From Heliobacterium chlorum (GTDB taxonomy: Bacteria; Bacillota; Desulfitobacteriia; Heliobacteriales; Heliobacteriaceae), in assembly GCF_014502795.1 (NCBI RefSeq), contig NZ_JACVHF010000004.1:124001-188000 (forward strand): 64,000 bases of DNA, written 5' to 3'. A program made the position numbers and the translations under genes. The number at the start of each line of letters is the position of its first letter. Within the stretch, counting starts at the first letter, position 1. The notes beneath the pieces are model-generated. The model worked only from the letters and a program-made list of their open reading frames with translations. It searched no databases and was not told the origin of the DNA. This document shows, one piece after another, positions 44,390 through 53,303 of the stretch.

Positions 44390-45481
44390 ATGACGGAAGT
44401 GCAAAACAATCAACGGGACCGGCAACGGCAGCAAATCAAGGTACCGACCTATCCGTTTACGGCCATCATTGGACAAGAGGAAATGAAGCTGGCCCTGATT
44501 CTGAACGTGATCGATCCCCGCATCGGCGGGGTCATGATCATGGGTGATCGCGGAACGGGAAAATCGACGACCGTACGGGCGTTAGCGGAATTGCTTCCGG
44601 AAGTGCCCTCAGTGGCAGATTGTACATTCGGCTGCAATCCCCATAAGACAACGGAAATGTGCCCGAGCTGCCGAGAACGGGTGGCTGCAGGAGAAGAATT
44701 ACCTACGGTATACCGCAAGACCAAAGTGGTCGACCTTCCTCTGGGGGCGACGGAAGATCGGGTTTGCGGTACCATCGACATCCAAAAGGCCTTGGCCGAA
44801 GGGGTTAAAGCCTTTGAACCAGGCTTGCTGGCCCAGGCGAACCGTGGGTTTTTGTATGTCGACGAAGTTAACTTGCTTGATGACCATCTCGTCGATGTGC
44901 TCCTTGACAGCGCCGCTTCCGGTGTAAACGTGGTGGAACGGGAAGGGATCAGTATCCGCCACCCAGCCCGGTTCGTGCTCGTCGGATCCGGTAACCCCGA
45001 AGAAGGGGAACTGCGTCCGCAGTTGTTAGATCGTTTTGGTCTCCATGCTCAAATTCGCACCCTTCGGGACGCTCAAAAGCGGGTGAACATCATTCGCAGC
45101 CGAAGCGAGTTTGACAATAATCCGGAGATTTTTATTGATAAGTTTGACGCGCCTCAGAAAGAACTGCAGGCCAAAATACTCAAAGCGCAAGAATTATTGG
45201 CTGATGTGACGATCAGCGATGATGTTCTGTTAAAGATCGCTCAGTTGTGCATCGAACTGGAAATCGATGGGCACCGCGGCGAACTGGTCTTGGCTCGAGC
45301 AGCTAAAGCCCTCGCAGCTTTTGAAGGACGGACAGAAGTGATCGACGAAGACGTTCGCCGTATCGCAGTACTGGGCTTGCGGCACCGTCTGCGCAAAGAC
45401 CCCCTGGCCACGATGGACAACGGACGTCGCGTCCAGGAAAAGGTCGTGGAGATTCTCGGGGCTGAGAAGGCGGGAGCATGA
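44390..45481 (+). CDS. bchI: Magnesium chelatase ATPase subunit I
   Basis: A 363-residue AAA+ ATPase that, with BchD and BchH, inserts Mg into protoporphyrin IX. Walker A is GDRGTGKST (52-60) and Walker B ends in Asp158-Glu159 ([13 protein letters not shown]). Arg finger and sensor regions follow ([20 protein letters not shown]). Four cysteines (78, 82, 91, 94; CX3C-X8-CX2C) lie after the first AAA helix and probably bind a metal or cluster; the same spacing occurs in BchD. GGAGGAAGG precedes the ATG. Its stop overlaps the bchD start by four bases. Confidence 0.96.
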   Translation: MTEVQNNQRDRQRQQIKVPTYPFTAIIGQEEMKLALILNVIDPRIGGVMIMGDRGTGKSTTVRALAELLPEVPSVADCTFGCNPHKTTEMCPSCRERVAAGEELPTVYRKTKVVDLPLGATEDRVCGTIDIQKALAEGVKAFEPGLLAQANRGFLYVDEVNLLDDHLVDVLLDSAASGVNVVEREGISIRHPARFVLVGSGNPEEGELRPQLLDRFGLHAQIRTLRDAQKRVNIIRSRSEFDNNPEIFIDKFDAPQKELQAKILKAQELLADVTISDDVLLKIAQLCIELEIDGHRGELVLARAAKALAAFEGRTEVIDEDVRRIAVLGLRHRLRKDPLATMDNGRRVQEKVVEILGAEKAGA

Positions 45482-47478
45482 AAGTAAACACCCTACCATT
45501 GGCGGCCATCACCGGTCAAGAGGCCGTAAAACTGGCGCTGACCCTCGCCGCGGTGGACCCCGGTCTCAAAGGGGTAGCCATCGCGGGCCGACGGGGTACG
45601 GGCAAGACCGTCCTGGCCCGTGGACTCAGACATCTGTTGCCTCCCATCGACCAGTTGGAAGGGTGCCCTTGTCACTGTAATCCCGCAGAACCGCATAGCT
45701 GGTGCAATCGCTGCCGCGAACGGTTTACCGAAGAATCGAACCTATTCGGAGCAGAGCTGCCGGTAGTTCGGCGAAATGCTCCCTTTTCTGAAGTCCCTCT
45801 AGGAGCGACGGAAGATCGCCTTCTGGGTGCCATCGATGTAGAACAGTCCTTAGCTGGCGGTGTCCGTGCTTGGCAGCCTGGTCTGCTCGGAGAAGCCAAC
45901 CGAGGTGTTCTCTACATCGATCAGTTAAACTTACTCGATGACGGACTGGTCAATTCTCTCTTTGACGCTATGAGCGGCACATGCCGGCTGGAGCGGGAAG
46001 GGATTTCCGTTCAATACCCCTCGAACTTCGTCCTCATCGGCACCTATGACCCCGATGAAGGAGGACTAAGAGGACACTTGGCCGACCGCATCGCTATGCA
46101 TGTCAGCAGCGGTGTGATCGTAGATTTAGAACAAAGACTGGAAATCATGCGTCGCCAGGAACTCTTCTCGGAGGCGCCGGAAGATTTTTTTGAGCTCTAT
46201 AACGATGAGCAGGAACAAACTTTACGGAAGATTGCAAAGGCGAGAACGGTCCTTCCGCAAGTCACTATTTCGGAAGCCCAGACGCTCTACTTGATTGGAC
46301 AGTCCTTAAAACGGGGAGTACCTGGTCACCGGGCTGATCTATTTTCGGTGCGTTTGGCGAAGGCCCATGCGGCTTGGCAGGGAAGGACGGCTGTGGAGCC
46401 GATCGACTTGGCTGTAGCTGTCGAGTTCGTCATCAAACCACGTCAGACAGTGGACTTGCCTGACGAAGAAGAACAAATGCAGCCGCCTCCACCGCCACCT
46501 CCGCCCCCGCCGCCACCAGAGCCGGATAAGCCGGATGATCCGGAGACGCCACCCGACGAAGCTCCGAAAGACGAGCAGACCTTGCAACTACCCGAGGAAT
46601 TCTTCTTCGATGCCGAAGAAGTGCCGATGGAAGATGAGCTGCTGTCCTTGCAAAACAAGGTACAGCGGCAAGCCCGCGGGGGAGCGCACGGGAAGCAAAA
46701 AAGCCTTGAACGGGGTCGTTACGCTCGTGCCCTGTTACCGCCGCCCGGCAAAAACAGCCGTGTCGCTGTGGATGCCACATTGCGGGCCGCTGCGCCCTAT
46801 CAACAGCAGCGCCGCGAATCGGGGCAGTATGGCGATCGTCAAGTCATTGTGACCAATTCGGACATCCGGGCGAAGCAGTTTGTCCGCAAGTCAGGTGCTT
46901 TGATCATCTTTGTCGTCGACGCCAGCGGCAGTATGGCTTTTAACCGGATGAGCAGCGCCAAGGGTGCCGTATCCGTATTATTAAACGAAGCTTATGTCAA
47001 CCGCGATAAAGTCGCTTTGATCATTTTCCGTGGCCAACAGGCAGAGACGCTCGTACCGCCCACGCGAAGTGTGGAAATGGCGAAAAAGCGCTTTGACCAG
47101 GTACCGGTCGGCGGCGGCTCGCCTCTTGCCGGCGCTATCGCGCAATCGATCGAAGTAGGTGTCAATAGCATCGGTAGTGACGTCGGACAGGTAATTATCA
47201 CCCTGATCACAGACGGCCGCGGGAACGTTCCGATGGATCCGCAAGCGGGACCTAAGAACCGTGAGCAATTAAATGAAGAAATCCTCGCCCTTTCCCGGCT
47301 GGTTCCGGAAAACGGCTTTTCTATGCTGGTCATCGATACGGCCAACAAGTTTACATCAACTGGTTTTGCCAAAAAAATTGCCGACGCTGCTTTTGCCCAG
47401 TACTACTATCTACCCAAGATGACGGCGGCATCCTTGGCCGAAACCGTGAAGAGCGGCGTGCACGCGCTGCGGAAATAA
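45478..47478 (+). CDS. bchD: Magnesium chelatase subunit D
   Basis: A 666-residue BchD. Residues 1-320 form an AAA+ domain paralogous to BchI: Walker A GRRGTGKT (38-45) is intact, but Walker B has Gln149 in place of the catalytic Glu ([12 protein letters not shown]), so it likely binds without hydrolysing ATP. Cysteines 63, 67, 76 and 79 repeat the BchI motif spacing. A Pro-tract followed by an acidic stretch (about 338-380) forms the linker. The C-terminal integrin-I (vWA) domain has the MIDAS motif VDASGSM. It bridges BchI to BchH. Confidence 0.95.
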   Translation: MKVNTLPLAAITGQEAVKLALTLAAVDPGLKGVAIAGRRGTGKTVLARGLRHLLPPIDQLEGCPCHCNPAEPHSWCNRCRERFTEESNLFGAELPVVRRNAPFSEVPLGATEDRLLGAIDVEQSLAGGVRAWQPGLLGEANRGVLYIDQLNLLDDGLVNSLFDAMSGTCRLEREGISVQYPSNFVLIGTYDPDEGGLRGHLADRIAMHVSSGVIVDLEQRLEIMRRQELFSEAPEDFFELYNDEQEQTLRKIAKARTVLPQVTISEAQTLYLIGQSLKRGVPGHRADLFSVRLAKAHAAWQGRTAVEPIDLAVAVEFVIKPRQTVDLPDEEEQMQPPPPPPPPPPPPEPDKPDDPETPPDEAPKDEQTLQLPEEFFFDAEEVPMEDELLSLQNKVQRQARGGAHGKQKSLERGRYARALLPPPGKNSRVAVDATLRAAAPYQQQRRESGQYGDRQVIVTNSDIRAKQFVRKSGALIIFVVDASGSMAFNRMSSAKGAVSVLLNEAYVNRDKVALIIFRGQQAETLVPPTRSVEMAKKRFDQVPVGGGSPLAGAIAQSIEVGVNSIGSDVGQVIITLITDGRGNVPMDPQAGPKNREQLNEEILALSRLVPENGFSMLVIDTANKFTSTGFAKKIADAAFAQYYYLPKMTAASLAETVKSGVHALRK

Positions 47479-47491
47479 GGGGGGATAACCG

Positions 47492-50400
47492 GTGTCGAAA
47501 AAGGTCATGCGGTTCGTACATGTCTATCTGGAACGGCAAATTTGCACTGCTTTTAGCCGGTCCGCTGAAACTATCAACCGAACTCAACCCATCGATATTC
47601 AAATCACCTCCTTTTGCGTGCATGAACTGAAAGAAAAGGTCAAGATCGATGAGTTCCGGCAAGCAGTACTGCAGGCAGATTTACTCTATGTAGCGCACGT
47701 CTTTGTCGATGACATCGCTAGAACTATCGCCGACGTCATTCGGAATGAAGGGAAACAGGTTCCGACGGTCGTATGCGTTAACGCGATGCCGGAACTGATG
47801 AAGCTGACCCGGATGGGCGGCTTTGCAATGGGCAGCGATCAGTCGAAAGAATATACCAACATCCTAAAGCGTTTTAAAAAGAATACCGATAGTGACGAAG
47901 GAACAGGGAAGAAGTCAGGTCCGCCGATCAATACGGACGTGATGATGACCCTAGTCAAGACGGTTCCGAAACTGCTGAAGTACATACCCGGTAAGATGCA
48001 AGACCTGCGGGCTTACATGCTCTGCTACCTTTACTGGTTAAACGGTTCTCCCAAAAACTTAGGTAACATGCTGCTGATGCTGGCGAAACAATACTTTGCA
48101 CCAGAGGCAGACATTCAGTTCGACGCTCCGGTGGAATATGCCGAGGAAGGCATCTACCATCCCGATGCCGATATCTGGTTTCCCACCCGGGCCGAATATG
48201 AAGCTTGGTATAAAAAACATGCTCCCTCAGACCTGCGCATCGGTCTCATCGTGTTGCGTACTAGCTTATTAGCGGAAAACCACGACCATTATGACGCGGT
48301 CATTCGCGCTTTAGAAGCCAAAGGGTTAGGCGTCGTCCCCGGTATCGCCAAGGGCCTCGACTACCGCAAGGTTGTGGAAGAGTTTTTCATGGGCAAGGGG
48401 ACCGAGAAAAAGGTAGACGGTGTCATCTCGCTCACATCCTTCAGCTTGGTCGGCGGACCTGCTTCGAACGATGCGGAAAGCGCTGTCAAAGTCCTCAAAG
48501 GATTGGACGTACCGTACCTCTCGGCGATTCCGCTGGAATTCCAAACGATCGACGAGTGGAAGCGGGACCTCTCGGGGTTAAACCCGGTGCAGGTGGCCCT
48601 AAACGTAGCTATTCCCGAACTCGATGGTTTGGTGGCACCAACGGTCTACAGCGGCTACCCCATCCATGGCGGTGCCAAGGCGATTCCCATTCTCGATCGG
48701 ATCGAATTGCTCACCGAACGGATGCGGCGCATGGTGCAGCTGCGCCAGAAATCCAACGCCGATAAAAAGTTAGGCATCGTCATCTTCAGTTTCCCGCCTG
48801 ATAAAGGCAACGTAGGTACAGCTGCCTATCTGGATGTATTCCATTCGATCTACAACCTGCTTCACCGGCTGAGAGATGAAGGCTACGACGTCGAAATACC
48901 AGAAAGCCGCGAAGCGCTGATTAAAGCCATCATCGAAGATGAAGAGTCTCAGTTGCCCTCAGCTAACTTGCATGTGGCTGACCGGATCACTGTAGAACAA
49001 TATGAGAAGCTAGCTCCCCATTGGCGGGAAATCGCCGAAACCTGGGGACAACCGCCTGGGGAGTTAAACACAGACGGACAGGATCTGCTCATCTTTGGAC
49101 GCCACTTTGGCAACGTCTTTATCGGTGTTCAACCATCCTTTGGTTATGAGAGCGATCCTATCAAGCTGCTCTTTACCCGTTCCGCCTCTCCGCACCACGG
49201 CTTCATGGCTTTCTATCGCTGGCTCGATAAAGTATACAAAGCCGATGCGCTGTTGCACTTCGGCACCCACGGCGCCTTAGAGTTCATGCCGGGACATCAA
49301 GTGGGCCTTACTGACGCCTGCTGGCCCGATCGCCTCCTCGGCCCGGTACCAAACTTCTACCTCTACAGCGTCAACAACCCCTCCGAGGCGACCATCGCCA
49401 AACGGCGCAGCGCCGCTACCTTGGTCTCTTACCTGACACCACCTGCTGAAAATGCCGGTCTCTATAAAGACCTGAGAGATCTCAAAGATCTGATCAGCAT
49501 GTGGGGCGAAAACCGGCACAATGGCCGTGGTCAGTCTATCTTGGAGACCATCATAGAGAAAGTGCTCGCCTTACATCTCGACAAGGATGTGCCCATCCCG
49601 AAAGAACCCGGTCAGGAATTCATCGGCAAGCTCTACGTGTACCTGACCGATTTGGAAAACCGCCTCATCCCGACAGGATTACATATCTTGGGCGAAGCGC
49701 CTCACGCTCAGACTCTCGGTGACTATCTGATGGCCATCAGTTACTTCGATCGCCCTGAACTTGGAGTGCAATCACTCGCTGGGTTAGTGGCCACAGCCCT
49801 TGGATCTACCTTTGCCGAGATCGAACGGCGCTCCGAATCGGGCGATCAGACCGCCATCGAGCAGTTAGAACTCGTCCGGGAAACGGTCCATCTCGGTATT
49901 CAGAAGATGATCAGCGAGTTCCTCGAAAAAGACGAACGGGGAGGATTCCGCTTCTTACGGACCAAATCGGAAGTCATCGCTGCGAAGTCTATGCAGGAAC
50001 ATCTCAAAGAAAAAGTCCATCAAGGTTTTGAGTTGGACACTGCTGCTGCGGCCAAGTCCTACTTATACCTACAAAACGTGTTAAAAGACATCATCACGGC
50101 GGAAGAGATGAACGGAATCTGCAGGGTCTTATCCGGCCACTACGCGATCCCCGGACCGGGCGGCGATCCTGTTCGTAACCCGAAAACCCTTCCGACGGGG
50201 CATAACATCCATGCTCTCGATCCACAGGCAATCCCCACCTCTGTGGCTATCCGAGCTGGTCAGCGGGTTGCCGATATGATGTTGAAGAAGCTTTACGAAT
50301 CCAATGGCAGCTACCCCGAGTCCATCGCCGTCGTCCTTTGGGGTACCGACAACATCAAGACCTATGGCGAAGGCATCGCCCAAGCCATGGCATTGATGGG

Positions 50401-51385
50401 GGTACAACCGATGCCAGACGATCTGGGCCGGATGACCAGGCTCCGCCTAATCCCCCTGGAACAACTGGGAAGGCCCCGTATAGACGTCGTCGTCACCGTC
50501 TCCGGTATCTTCCGGGATATGTTCCAAAACCAGATGGAACTTCTCGACGAAGCCGTCAAAATGGCGGCTCGTGCTGAAGAACCGCTAGAGATGAACTATA
50601 TTCGTAAACATACCTTGGCGCAGGCCGAAGAAATGAATATTTCTATAGAGCAGGCGGCTACGCGGGTCTTCTCTAACGCTCCCGGCAGTTATGGCGGCAA
50701 CGTGAACCAGATGGTCGAAAACAGCGCATGGGAAGAAGCTGGTGAGTTAGCCGACACCTTCATCAAGCGCAAAGGCTTCGCCTACGGAAAACAAGTTCGC
50801 GGAGAAGTGGCCGATGAGATCTATCGTTCTGCCCTCTCCAATGTAGACACAAGCTTCCAAAACGTGGACTCGTCGGAAGTGGGCATCGTCGATATCGACC
50901 ATTACTACGAGTACCTTGGCGGTGTGTCGGCAGCGGTCAAGAGCATACGCGGCGAAAAACCGAATGTCCTCGTTGCAGATACGACGACACCAAAAGTACA
51001 GATTCGCAATATCGAAGAAATGGTCCGATTCGAAACTCGGACTAAGACTTTGAACCCGAAATGGTATGAAGGCATGCTCAAGCACGGCTATGAAGGGGTT
51101 CGCGAAATCCAGTCTCGGGTAGACAACACCTTCGGTTGGAGTGCCACGACAGAGGCCGTCGACAATTGGGTCTATGACGAAATCACAGAGGTTTATATCA
51201 CCGACGAGAACATGCGCAACCGGCTGAAAGAGCTGAATGCCCACGCTTTACGGGGCATTGTGCGCCGCCTCCTTGAGGCGAACAACCGCGGGTTCTGGGA
51301 TGCCGATCCAGATAAGCTAGAAAAGCTCATGGAGATTTATCAGGATATTGAGGATGAAATCGAAGGGGTCAGCGTCCCGGCATAA
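47492..51385 (+). CDS. bchH: Magnesium chelatase porphyrin-binding subunit H
   Basis: A 1,297-residue CobN/BchH-family protein that binds protoporphyrin IX and carries the chelation site. Recognised segments include LLHFGTHGALEFMPGHQVG (conserved His- and Glu-containing metal region), FLRTKSEVIAAKSMQ and LEAKGLGVVPGIAKGLDY. The length fits BchH. The start is GTG with AAGGGGGG 8-10 bases upstream. It follows bchD by 13 bases and is the largest gene of the photosynthesis cluster. It forms the chelatase with BchI and BchD encoded directly upstream. Confidence 0.96.
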   Translation: MSKKVMRFVHVYLERQICTAFSRSAETINRTQPIDIQITSFCVHELKEKVKIDEFRQAVLQADLLYVAHVFVDDIARTIADVIRNEGKQVPTVVCVNAMPELMKLTRMGGFAMGSDQSKEYTNILKRFKKNTDSDEGTGKKSGPPINTDVMMTLVKTVPKLLKYIPGKMQDLRAYMLCYLYWLNGSPKNLGNMLLMLAKQYFAPEADIQFDAPVEYAEEGIYHPDADIWFPTRAEYEAWYKKHAPSDLRIGLIVLRTSLLAENHDHYDAVIRALEAKGLGVVPGIAKGLDYRKVVEEFFMGKGTEKKVDGVISLTSFSLVGGPASNDAESAVKVLKGLDVPYLSAIPLEFQTIDEWKRDLSGLNPVQVALNVAIPELDGLVAPTVYSGYPIHGGAKAIPILDRIELLTERMRRMVQLRQKSNADKKLGIVIFSFPPDKGNVGTAAYLDVFHSIYNLLHRLRDEGYDVEIPESREALIKAIIEDEESQLPSANLHVADRITVEQYEKLAPHWREIAETWGQPPGELNTDGQDLLIFGRHFGNVFIGVQPSFGYESDPIKLLFTRSASPHHGFMAFYRWLDKVYKADALLHFGTHGALEFMPGHQVGLTDACWPDRLLGPVPNFYLYSVNNPSEATIAKRRSAATLVSYLTPPAENAGLYKDLRDLKDLISMWGENRHNGRGQSILETIIEKVLALHLDKDVPIPKEPGQEFIGKLYVYLTDLENRLIPTGLHILGEAPHAQTLGDYLMAISYFDRPELGVQSLAGLVATALGSTFAEIERRSESGDQTAIEQLELVRETVHLGIQKMISEFLEKDERGGFRFLRTKSEVIAAKSMQEHLKEKVHQGFELDTAAAAKSYLYLQNVLKDIITAEEMNGICRVLSGHYAIPGPGGDPVRNPKTLPTGHNIHALDPQAIPTSVAIRAGQRVADMMLKKLYESNGSYPESIAVVLWGTDNIKTYGEGIAQAMALMGVQPMPDDLGRMTRLRLIPLEQLGRPRIDVVVTVSGIFRDMFQNQMELLDEAVKMAARAEEPLEMNYIRKHTLAQAEEMNISIEQAATRVFSNAPGSYGGNVNQMVENSAWEEAGELADTFIKRKGFAYGKQVRGEVADEIYRSALSNVDTSFQNVDSSEVGIVDIDHYYEYLGGVSAAVKSIRGEKPNVLVADTTTPKVQIRNIEEMVRFETRTKTLNPKWYEGMLKHGYEGVREIQSRVDNTFGWSATTEAVDNWVYDEITEVYITDENMRNRLKELNAHALRGIVRRLLEANNRGFWDADPDKLEKLMEIYQDIEDEIEGVSVPA

Positions 51386-51472
51386 GGGACCGGTTGCCAA
51401 TAGCCGCAATCTAGTGCCCCCAATGCAGCATTGATCTTCGACAAAAAAGCACTGATATGGGGTGTAATTGGC

Positions 51473-53026
51473 GTGAAACATACAGCAAAAAACCTGGGTA
51501 AAGTGATTGTGGTCGGATCCGGCGCCGGCGGCTTAAGTGCCGCCGTGCGCCTGGCGAACCAGGGCTGGGACGTCACCGTTCTGGAAAAGGAAGCGACCCC
51601 GGGCGGCCGTTTGAGCGCCATTCAGGCCGAAGGGTATAGCATCGATGTGGGCCCGACCATCATGATGATGAACGATGTGTTTCATCAATATTTTAAGGAT
51701 CTGGGCCGGAGCATCGAGGACTACCTGGACCTCGTCCGGGTGAATCCCTGCTACCACCTGCATTTTACTGACGGAACCTGTATGAAGCCGTCTATCGACC
51801 TAAAGGAATTGCTCGACGAAATCCGGTCCTTCAATCCCGACGATGTGGACGGTTACCTGAAATACCTGGCCCAGATTCACCGGCGCTACCAGGTGGCCCG
51901 AGAAAAATTCATCGAAAAATCCTTTACCAAACCAAGCGATTTTTTCAACATCGATACACTCATCGGTATGATGCAGCTTCGCACCTTGAACAACATGTAC
52001 GATGACATTGCGCGATTCATCAAGGACGAACGGTTACGTATCTCCCTGACCTTTCAAGCGATCTACCTGGGTGTATCGCCCTTTGATGCCCCCTCCATCT
52101 ACACCCTGATCGGTTACGTAGAGCACGGACTGAGTGGTGTTTGGTATCCTAAGGGCGGTATGAACGCGATCACCCAGGCGCTGGTCAAGCTTTTGGGTGA
52201 GTTTGGCGGATCCTTGCGGGTGAATGCCGAAGTCGAGCAGATCCTCATCGAACAGGGTCGTGCTGTCGGCGTCCGTCTGGCAAATGGCGAAGTGCTCAAG
52301 GCTGACGTAGTCATCTCGAACGCCGATTTTCCCTACACCATGGAGAATCTCGTTCCGGGGTCCCATCGTGGGAAGTATACGCCCCAGAAATTAAACAGTA
52401 TGGAAGTCACTTGCGGTGCCTTTATGCTCTATTTAGGCGTAAATCGCCGCTACGATAATTTGCATTTACACAATATCTATTTCACACCGGACTACAAGTA
52501 CAGCATGGACGAGTTGTTTACGCGTCAGCAACTCCCACAAGATCCGGCTATGTATGTCTATAGACCTACCAAATATGATGATACTGTCGCTCCGCCGGGC
52601 AAAGATATCATCTATGTGCTGGTCCCGGTTCCCAATCTGTCCAGCGGTATCGACTGGAAAAAGGAGACTCATCGTTATCGCGAACTGGTGATCAAGAAAC
52701 TGGAACGTCAAGGATTGACCGATCTGAGCAAACATATCGAGTTTGAGCGAATTTACACGCCGGAAACTTTCCAGAATCGTTTCAATACATACCAGGGAGC
52801 CGCTTTTGGTCTCGCACCGTCACTCTTCCAGTCCGGCTATTTCCGTCCGCACATCAAATCGAAAGAAGTTCCCAATCTCTATTTCTCTGGTGCGAGCGTC
52901 CATCCCGGCGGTGGAGTACCCGTCGTGCTGGTCTGTGGGAAATTAGTTTCGGAACAAGTGCTGGTAGATCACAATTTAAGCTGGCAACCCAAGATGATGA
53001 CAGCGGGCTTGTCGGCTAGCTACTAA
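51473..53026 (+). CDS. crtN: CrtI/CrtN-type phytoene desaturase (probably 4,4'-diapophytoene desaturase)
   Basis: A 517-residue FAD-dependent desaturase. The dinucleotide fold is VIVVGSGAGGLSAAVRLANQ and the Glu end of the fold lies in VTVLEKEATPGGRLS; the C-terminal FAD loop is GASVHPGGGVPVVLVCGKL. Heliobacteria make C30 carotenoids (4,4'-diaponeurosporene), so CrtN activity is inferred from lineage; sequence alone cannot separate C30 from C40 substrates here. The GTG at 51473 follows GGGGTG; upstream in-frame codons are not conserved. It ends the bch operon at a strong terminator. Confidence 0.9.
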   Translation: MKHTAKNLGKVIVVGSGAGGLSAAVRLANQGWDVTVLEKEATPGGRLSAIQAEGYSIDVGPTIMMMNDVFHQYFKDLGRSIEDYLDLVRVNPCYHLHFTDGTCMKPSIDLKELLDEIRSFNPDDVDGYLKYLAQIHRRYQVAREKFIEKSFTKPSDFFNIDTLIGMMQLRTLNNMYDDIARFIKDERLRISLTFQAIYLGVSPFDAPSIYTLIGYVEHGLSGVWYPKGGMNAITQALVKLLGEFGGSLRVNAEVEQILIEQGRAVGVRLANGEVLKADVVISNADFPYTMENLVPGSHRGKYTPQKLNSMEVTCGAFMLYLGVNRRYDNLHLHNIYFTPDYKYSMDELFTRQQLPQDPAMYVYRPTKYDDTVAPPGKDIIYVLVPVPNLSSGIDWKKETHRYRELVIKKLERQGLTDLSKHIEFERIYTPETFQNRFNTYQGAAFGLAPSLFQSGYFRPHIKSKEVPNLYFSGASVHPGGGVPVVLVCGKLVSEQVLVDHNLSWQPKMMTAGLSASY

Positions 53027-53071
53027 TACAAAGATCATTAAATCTCGAAAATAATGTAACAGAGCATACGC

Positions 53072-53108
53072 AACGGTTGTGATTACCCATCACAACCGTT
53101 TTTTTATT
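53072..53108 (+). terminator. Terminator of the bchM-crtN operon
   Basis: AACGGTTGTGA-ttaccca-TCACAACCGTT, a perfect 11-bp stem, is followed by TTTTTT. Confidence 0.92.
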
Positions 53109-53184
53109 AAAAATTTGCAACATAGTCTTAAACTCAACAGATTCACGAACGAACAATACGGTAATGCGCTCAGTTTGTAGGATT

Positions 53185-53269
53185 TTCTCGAAATATTTAG
53201 CGATATATCTTTGCATACCCGACAAGATTCGCCCCCTCTGCAAATGTATAATGGTAAAAAATACCATTA
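53185..53269 (+). promoter_or_regulatory. Candidate Spo0A-controlled promoter and inverted repeat of spoIIE
   Basis: TATAAT (53247-53252) lies 22 bases after CCGACA (53219-53224), the unusually long spacing known for Spo0A-activated spoIIE and spoIIG promoters in B. subtilis. TTCTCGAA (53185-53192) matches the 0A box TTGTCGAA at seven of eight positions, and TTGTCGGG on the minus strand overlaps the -35. A perfect inverted repeat, TAATGGTA-aaaaa-TACCATTA (53249-53269), straddles the probable transcription start. Confidence 0.4.
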
Positions 53270-53303
53270 CATTGTAGACTAGTTGTAAAGCGGGGGATGG
53301 GGC

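Noticed and set aside
46481-46530. Repetitive CCx-rich DNA in bchD that might be taken for a mobile or unstable repeat.
   Set aside because: It simply encodes the polyproline linker known between the AAA and vWA domains of the BchD/ChlD family.
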